The notes under the pieces are model-generated. The model made no database searches, was not told where the DNA came from, and was given only the letters and a program-made list of their open reading frames with translations. A program made the translations under genes and the position numbers. DNA of 64,000 bases from Tissierella sp. MB52-C2. GTDB lineage: Bacteria; Bacillota; Clostridia; Tissierellales; Tissierellaceae. Shown here one piece after another: positions 59,154 through 64,000 of the stretch. Location: assembly GCF_030931715.1 (NCBI RefSeq), contig NZ_CP133261.1, positions 3,760,643 to 3,824,642 of the forward strand, read 5' to 3'. The number at the start of each line of letters is the position of its first letter. The stretch's first letter is position 1.

Positions 59154-60092
59154 ATGAAAAATGTAACACTCACAATAGACGGGCAGCAGATCACAGTGCC
59201 GGAAGACTACTCTATAATTCAAGCTGCTAAAGAACTAGATATAGAGATTCCAGCACTTTGCTACGATCCAAACTTAGAAGTTGTATCAGCTTGTAGATTA
59301 TGTATAGTTGAAATAGAAGGAAGCAGAAAATTAGAGACATCTTGTTCTGTAAAGGTTAGAGAAGGAATGGTTGTAAATACTGAAACTGAAAAGGTAGTAA
59401 AAGCAAGACAAGATATTTTACAACTATTATTAGACAGTCATCCAAATGATTGTTTAACTTGCCAGAAAGCAGGAGAGTGTTTATTACAAAAATATGCATA
59501 TAGATATAGCGTTAAATTCAGAGAACATGATGGTGCTACTAGACCAGAACTCATAGATACTTCAAGCCCATATATATTAAAGGATGATAGTAAGTGTATT
59601 TTATGTGGTAAATGCGTTAGAACTTGTGCTCAAATAAAAGGAGAAAGGGAAGTCTTAGCCTTTGCTGAAAGAGGATATGATACTAGAATAGTTTTAGACT
59701 CAGATAAAACATTTGCTGCTTCCAAATGTGTATCCTGTAATAGATGTGTATCTGTCTGTCCAGTAGGTGCTTTAATTGATAAGAGAATAATGGGTAAAAC
59801 AAGAGTATGGGATGCAGAAGTTAATACTACAAACTGTAAAGTATGCGATTATGGTTGTGAGTTTGAGGTATTATCTAAAAACAAGAAAAAAGTTGCCTTA
59901 AGAGCAAAATCTCCATCTAATGGCAGACCACTATGTTTAAAGGGAAGACTTACTACAGAATTATTAAATGTAGATGAGCCAGATACTCCTTATAGGAAAA
60001 TAGGTGATAAATTTGTTGAAACAACTTGGACAAAGGCTCTAGGATTATCAAATGTAATGGATAAAATAGAAAAGATAGAAGAAGAAAAATAG
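59154..60092 (+). CDS. NuoG-like iron-sulfur subunit (HylA-like), truncated FdhA paralogue
   Basis: 312 residues, ATG after GGAAGATAAGGTC. In order: [2Fe-2S] ferredoxin (Cys36, 47, 50, 64), His-Cys cluster 'HPNDCLTCQKAGEC' (His96, Cys100, 103, 109), two [4Fe-4S] motifs ('CILCGKCVRTC', 'CVSCNRCVSVCP'), then 'NCKVCDYGC...PLCLKGR' (Cys228, 231, 235, 261), matching the [4Fe-4S] lead of molybdopterin oxidoreductases. It stops about 40 residues later, before any molybdenum domain. The same order occurs in the next gene, fdhA. Likely an electron-wiring subunit between FdhA and NuoF. Confidence 0.88.
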   Translation: MKNVTLTIDGQQITVPEDYSIIQAAKELDIEIPALCYDPNLEVVSACRLCIVEIEGSRKLETSCSVKVREGMVVNTETEKVVKARQDILQLLLDSHPNDCLTCQKAGECLLQKYAYRYSVKFREHDGATRPELIDTSSPYILKDDSKCILCGKCVRTCAQIKGEREVLAFAERGYDTRIVLDSDKTFAASKCVSCNRCVSVCPVGALIDKRIMGKTRVWDAEVNTTNCKVCDYGCEFEVLSKNKKKVALRAKSPSNGRPLCLKGRLTTELLNVDEPDTPYRKIGDKFVETTWTKALGLSNVMDKIEKIEEEK

Positions 60093-60112
60093 TTAGGTGG
60101 GAGATGAGTACC

Positions 60113-62812
60113 ATGATTGAGTTAACTATAGATGGTATTAAATATAATGTTGAACAGGACAAAACACTTCTTCAAGTCTGTAAAGAAATGGGTATAGAAA
60201 TACCTACCCTATGTCACGACGATAGATTAGCTCCTTATGCAGCTTGTAGAATGTGTCTAGTTGAAGTAGAAGGATCTAAAAACCTTGTAACTTCATGTAC
60301 TACTAAAGTAAGAGATGGAATGACTATTTACACTAAAAATCCAAAGGTAATGAATGCAAGAAAAGAAGTCCTAGATCTGCTTCTTTCAAATCATCCAATG
60401 GAATGTCTTACTTGTGATAAATCAGGGGCTTGTAAACTACAGAACTATGCCTATGAATATGGTCTTGTAGATGGAACACTTAAAGGTGAGACTAGAGATA
60501 AAAAGATAGATGATTCAAATCCATTTTACTATTACGACCCTAATAAATGTATATTATGCGGATTATGTGTTAGAGTATGTGATGAATTACAGTGTACCAA
60601 TGCCATTGGATTTGAAGATAGAGGCTTTGATACTATAGTAGCTACTCCCTTTAATGAAGGCTTAGATAAATCCAAATGTGTTTCCTGTGGAAACTGTGTA
60701 TCAGTATGTCCTGTAGGAGCACTTATTCCAAAAACAAAGGCTAAGTTTAGACATTGGGAGACTAAAAAAGTCAGAACTACTTGTTCATACTGTGGAGTAG
60801 GTTGTCAAATGGATTTACAAGTAAAGGGAAATCAGGTAGTAGGTGTAGAACCTGCATTTGATGGTTTAAACAAAGGATTATTATGTGTAAAGGGTAAATT
60901 CGGATATAAATTTATCAATCATCCAGATAGATTAAAAACTCCATTGATTAAAAAGAATGGAGAATTTGTAGAGGCAACTTGGGATGAAGCCTATAGATTG
61001 ATAGTATCTAAGATAAAAGATACTAAAGAAGAATATGGTGCTGAAGCCTTTGCTGGACTTTCATCAGCTCGTTGTACAAATGAAGAAAACTATTTGTTCC
61101 AAAAATTATTTAGAGCTGTAATAGGAACAAATAATGTAGACCACTGTGCACGCCTCTGACACTCCTCAACAGTTGCAGGTCTTGCAACAACTTTAGGTAG
61201 TGGTGCTATGACAAATAGCATAGAGGAAATATTAAATACAGATGCCATGTTTGTAATTGGTTCAAATACTACAGAAAACCATCCAATAATTGGTGCAACT
61301 ATGAAGCAAGCCAAGAAAAATGGTGCAAAATTAATAGTAGCTGACCCGAGAAGAATAGAGCTAGCAGAATATGCAGACGTATATCTTCCATTAAAGCCAG
61401 GAACAAATATTGCATTATTAAATGGAATGATGAATGTAATCATTCAAAAAGGATTACAAGATAAGAAATATATAGAAGAAAGAACAGAAAATTATGAGGA
61501 ACTAGTGACATTAGTAAAAGAATATACTCCTGAAAGAGTGGCAAAAATTTGTGGAGTAGACGCAGATGATATAGTAAAAGCTGCTATGATATATGGAGAG
61601 GCAGAAAAAGCAGGAATATATTATACAATGGGTATAACCCAACATACTACAGGAACTAACGGAGTAATGACAGTATCTAACCTTGCATTGTTATGTGGTA
61701 ATGTAGGTAAGGAATCAGCTGGAGTAAATCCATTAAGAGGTCAAAACAATGTACAAGGTGCCTGTGATATGGGTGCACTTCCATCAGACTTACCTGGATA
61801 CCAAAAGGTATTTAAAGAAGAAGTAGCAGAAAAATTTGAAAGAGTATGGAATGCAAAACTGTCTAGAAAAGTAGGGCTTACTGTTTCAGAAATGTTACAT
61901 GAGGCAGAAGAGGGAAATGTTAAGTTTATGTATATAATGGGTGAGAATCCAATGGTTTCAGACCCAGATATAAACCATGTAAGAAAATCATTAAATAGTT
62001 TAGACTTTTTAGTGGTACAGGATATATTCTTTACTGAAACTTGTGAACTAGCAGATGTAGTATTGCCGGCAGCGTCCTTTGCAGAAAAAGATGGTACTTT
62101 CTCTAATACAGAGAGAAGGATACAAAGGGTGAGGAAGGCTGTTGAGCCAGTAGGTAGTGCAAAGGCAGACTGGGAAATACTAATGAATATAATGAATTTG
62201 CTTGGCTATAATAAGAAATACTTTGAAACATCAGAAATAATGGATGAAATTGCATCTGTTACCCCTTCTTATGGTGGAATAGATTACAAAAGATTAGAAG
62301 ATCGAATGGGAATTCAATGGCCTTGTCCAGATAAGAATCATCCTGGAACAAAATATCTCCATAAGGCTTCAATCGCTAGAGGTGTAGGATTATTTATGCC
62401 ATCTGAACAGGTAAATAGTGCAGAAATGCCAGATGACGAATATCCATTTGTATTTACTACAGGTAGAATACTTTACCATTATCACACTAGAACCATGACA
62501 GGTAGAGTTGATGGACTTAACAAAAAAGCTTCATCAAATTATGTTGAAATCAATGAAAATACTGCAAATAAAATGGGTATAGAGGAAGGAAATTTGGTAA
62601 AGGTAACATCAAGGCGTGGAGAAGTTGTGGTGCCTGCAAAAATTACAGATATTATTGGTGAAAATGTACTATTTATGCCTTTCCATTTTGCAGAAGGAGC
62701 TGCAAACTATCTTACAAATACGGCAATAGATCCAATAGCTAAAATACCTGAATTAAAAGTGGCAGCAGTAAAATTGGAAAAGGTAGACGAATCAGGGAGG
62801 AAAGCAATTTGA
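60113..62812 (+). CDS. fdhA: Formate dehydrogenase catalytic subunit (selenoprotein, Sec349)
   Basis: Coding reads through an in-frame TGA at 61157-61159 to TGA 62810-62812, 899 residues. I choose ATG 60113 (9 bp from AGGTGGGAG) over ATG 60104. N-terminal NuoG-like module: [2Fe-2S] Cys34/45/48/62, His94-Cys98/101/107, two [4Fe-4S]. From about 220 the molybdopterin oxidoreductase has Cys224/227/231/258 for [4Fe-4S]. The active site reads 'DHCARL-U-HSSTVAGLATT', matching Sec/His of FdhH. It interconverts formate and CO2 with Mo- or W-bis-MGD. Gene callers will split it at the TGA. Confidence 0.95.
61172..61188 (+). promoter_or_regulatory. SECIS element of fdhA
   Basis: GTTGCA/TGCAAC stem (61172-61177 with 61183-61188) with loop GGTCT, 12 nt after the UGA. 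The GGUCU loop is the one bound by SelB in the E. coli fdhF SECIS. Confidence 0.88.
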
Positions 62813-63306
62813 AAAGTTATGAACAAATTCTAAGATATGCTATGCAAATGGAACTAAACGGTCATAATTTCTTTAGAGAAAATGCAAAAAAGTTCAATGA
62901 TCCTACTTCGGAAGCATTATTTATAAAATTAGCCAAGATAGAAATGGAGCACTATAACTACCTGGAAAGACAGTTAAATAGTTATATTGAAACTAAAAGC
63001 TTTGATATAAGTGAAGAAGTTATGAATAGGGAAGAAGATATATTTGAAGCGAGGGCAGAGGCAGAAAATATTGAAGCCACCTTGCAAGAGTCAGATATAC
63101 CAGACTTAACTATACTTAGAATGGCATATTTAATTGAGAAAGATTACAAGGAATTTTATACTAATGCTGCTGAAAATGCAGATGACGAAAATATAAAAGC
63201 TATATTCAAGAAACTTGCGTCTTGGGAAGAAGGACATGAGGAAATTTTCAAGACAGAATATGATAGAAGAATGAAAGAGTATATGACTCTTCCTTGGGGT
63301 GGTTAA
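62809..63306 (+). CDS. Ferritin-like diiron protein
   Basis: 165 residues, TTG start overlapping the fdhA stop (TTGA), GGGAGG 8 bp upstream. Four-helix bundle with E-x-x-H pairs ('KIEMEHYNYLER', 'SWEEGHEEIFKTEYD') and further Glu residues ('MELNGHNFFRE', 'YLIEKDYKEFY') forms a diiron site. Unlike rubrerythrin it lacks the rubredoxin domain. Its translational coupling to fdhA suggests protection of the oxygen-sensitive formate dehydrogenase or iron delivery to it. Confidence 0.82.
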   Translation: MKSYEQILRYAMQMELNGHNFFRENAKKFNDPTSEALFIKLAKIEMEHYNYLERQLNSYIETKSFDISEEVMNREEDIFEARAEAENIEATLQESDIPDLTILRMAYLIEKDYKEFYTNAAENADDENIKAIFKKLASWEEGHEEIFKTEYDRRMKEYMTLPWGG

Positions 63307-63307
63307 A

Positions 63308-63799
63308 ATGTTTACAGTAGGTATAGTCACATCTTCAGATAAGGGATTTGTCGGAGAAAGAGAGGATAAATCTGGTGAGCTTATAGCTCAAATAGTTGAA
63401 GGTAAGGGCTATAAGGTAGAAAAGAAAATCATAGTTCCTGATGAAGAAGACATTATAATGAAGGAATTAATCTATATGGCAGACGTTTTAAAAGTAGATC
63501 TGATTCTGACTACTGGAGGAACTGGATTTAGCACTAGAGATGTAACTCCAGAAGCAACTATAAAAGTTTGTGATAAAATGGCAAATGGTATAGCTGAGGC
63601 TATAAGAAGCTATAGCCTCAGTATTACTTCAAGGGCCATGTTATCTAGGGCAGTATCAGGCATAAGATATAAAACTTTGATAATAAACTTACCTGGTAGT
63701 CCTAAAGCGGTAAAAGAAGCCTTAGATTATATATTAGACAGTGTTCATCATGGGTTAGAGATTCTAACAGATAAAGCCCATGATTGTGCCAGAAAATAA
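63308..63799 (+). CDS. mogA: Molybdenum cofactor biosynthesis protein MogA/MoaB
   Basis: 163 residues; ATG 63308 has GGGGTGG 5 bp upstream, better than the GTG at 63299 inside that site. 'TVGIVTSSDKGFVGEREDKS' at the N-terminus, 'LILTTGGTGFSTRDVTPEAT' and 'LIINLPGSPKAVKEALDYIL' are the MPT-binding signatures. It adenylylates molybdopterin before metal insertion. Directly follows the FDH genes, so cofactor supply is co-regulated with the enzyme. Confidence 0.93.
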   Translation: MFTVGIVTSSDKGFVGEREDKSGELIAQIVEGKGYKVEKKIIVPDEEDIIMKELIYMADVLKVDLILTTGGTGFSTRDVTPEATIKVCDKMANGIAEAIRSYSLSITSRAMLSRAVSGIRYKTLIINLPGSPKAVKEALDYILDSVHHGLEILTDKAHDCARK

Positions 63800-63890
63800 T
63801 AAATGATGTATCTCTCATCCAGGATATAAAAGAGGATTTAATCTTTTAAATGTATATTGTTAATCGTTAATAGAAGGCTGGTGACTAAAG

Positions 63891-64000
63891 ATGAAGAAAT
63901 TTGGTACTGCTATAATACTTGCTGGTGGGAAAAGTTCTAGAATGGGATTTGATAAACAATTTCTCAAGATTGATGAGAGAAGACTTATGGAATCCCTTGT
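63891..64000 (+). CDS. mobA: MobA-type molybdenum cofactor guanylyltransferase, N-terminal part
   Basis: ATG 63891 opens a frame that runs off the window. The visible 36 residues contain 'AIILAGGKSSRMGFDKQFLK', the nucleotidyl-transferase P-loop of MobA. It attaches GMP to molybdopterin to make the bis-MGD cofactor of FdhA. No ribosome-binding site closer than GGCTGGTGAC was found. The C-terminal part is outside the window. Confidence 0.88.
   Translation, partial: MKKFGTAIILAGGKSSRMGFDKQFLKIDERRLMESL

Noticed and set aside
61090-61443. Minus-strand frame opposite the Sec region of fdhA
   Set aside because: Antisense shadow; the plus frame is proven by continuous molybdopterin-oxidoreductase motifs on both sides of the UGA.

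Overview
The window is low-GC, AT-rich DNA with strong Shine-Dalgarno sites, many A+T-rich hairpin terminators and typical Clostridia gene content: D-proline reductase, a selenocysteine formate dehydrogenase with NADH-dehydrogenase-like partners, rubrerythrin/PerR, DUF4183 surface proteins and the paired radical-SAM/DUF4130 proteins. It suggests an anaerobic, amino-acid-fermenting (Stickland) Firmicute of the Clostridia/Tissierellia type. This is inferred from gene content; no rRNA or phylogenetic marker was compared. No tRNA, rRNA, CRISPR array or intact transposase was seen.

Layout. 1-300: 3' end of a dihydrofolate reductase gene. 0.4-3.9 kb: CofE-like ligase divergent from a LysR regulator, then two small membrane proteins (zinc-ribbon; J-domain). 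3.9-9.0 kb (minus): DAP dehydrogenase, a sigma-54 activator and its probable target operon (agmatinase-family enzyme plus YjiH transporter), with a -24/-12 promoter and three copies of a 14-bp activator site. 9.1-11.7 kb: two-gene gamma-glutamyl thiol-type operon (GCS2 plus ATP-grasp-like). 11.8-12.8 kb (minus): perR-rbr under a PerR box. 12.9-14.9 kb: GntR/YtrA-type ABC operon. 15.0-16.4 kb: accessory rsgA behind a leader peptide and a four-segment attenuator. 16.5-17.1 kb: GNAT gene with no normal start codon. 17.3-24.6 kb: proline reductase locus prdR, prdC, prdA, small ORF, prdB (Sec), prdF, with a sigma-54 promoter and candidate PrdR sites. 24.7-28.9 kb: DMT pair, TrkA/TrkH potassium uptake, PAP2 phosphatase. 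29.0-32.6 kb (minus): mosaic 1000-residue DUF4183/DUF11-like surface protein and a single-domain DUF4183 protein. 33.0-37.7 kb: two-component system divergent from a lantibiotic/bacitracin-type ABC transporter, with 11-bp-periodic repeats in the shared promoter. 38.0-45.4 kb: HTH-methyltransferase fusion, phosphatase-like membrane protein plus LCP protein, MATE pump, UppP. 45.4-52.4 kb: radical-SAM DNA-repair-like pair, a probably acquired gene between duplicated hairpins, M50-like peptidase, nitronate monooxygenase, Ung, acetate transporter. 52.36-55.54 kb: decayed island bracketed by a 91-bp direct repeat of the satP 3' end. 55.6-56.7 kb (minus): DUF1294 and DUF4438 proteins. 57.0-64.0 kb: NuoE/NuoF/NuoG-like/FdhA (Sec) complex, ferritin-like protein, MogA and the start of MobA.

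How it fits together. The prd genes reduce D-proline using electrons from other amino-acid oxidations. The FDH complex couples formate/CO2 to NAD(H) and probably ferredoxin, and the adjoining mogA/mobA supply its cofactor. Both systems depend on Sec insertion: each has an in-frame TGA followed by a clear SECIS-like hairpin. At least two operons (agmatinase and prd) appear to be sigma-54 dependent. Several envelope-stress or antibiotic-facing systems (BcrABC-like transporter with its two-component system, YtrA-type ABC, UppP, LCP, MATE) lie between the metabolic blocks.
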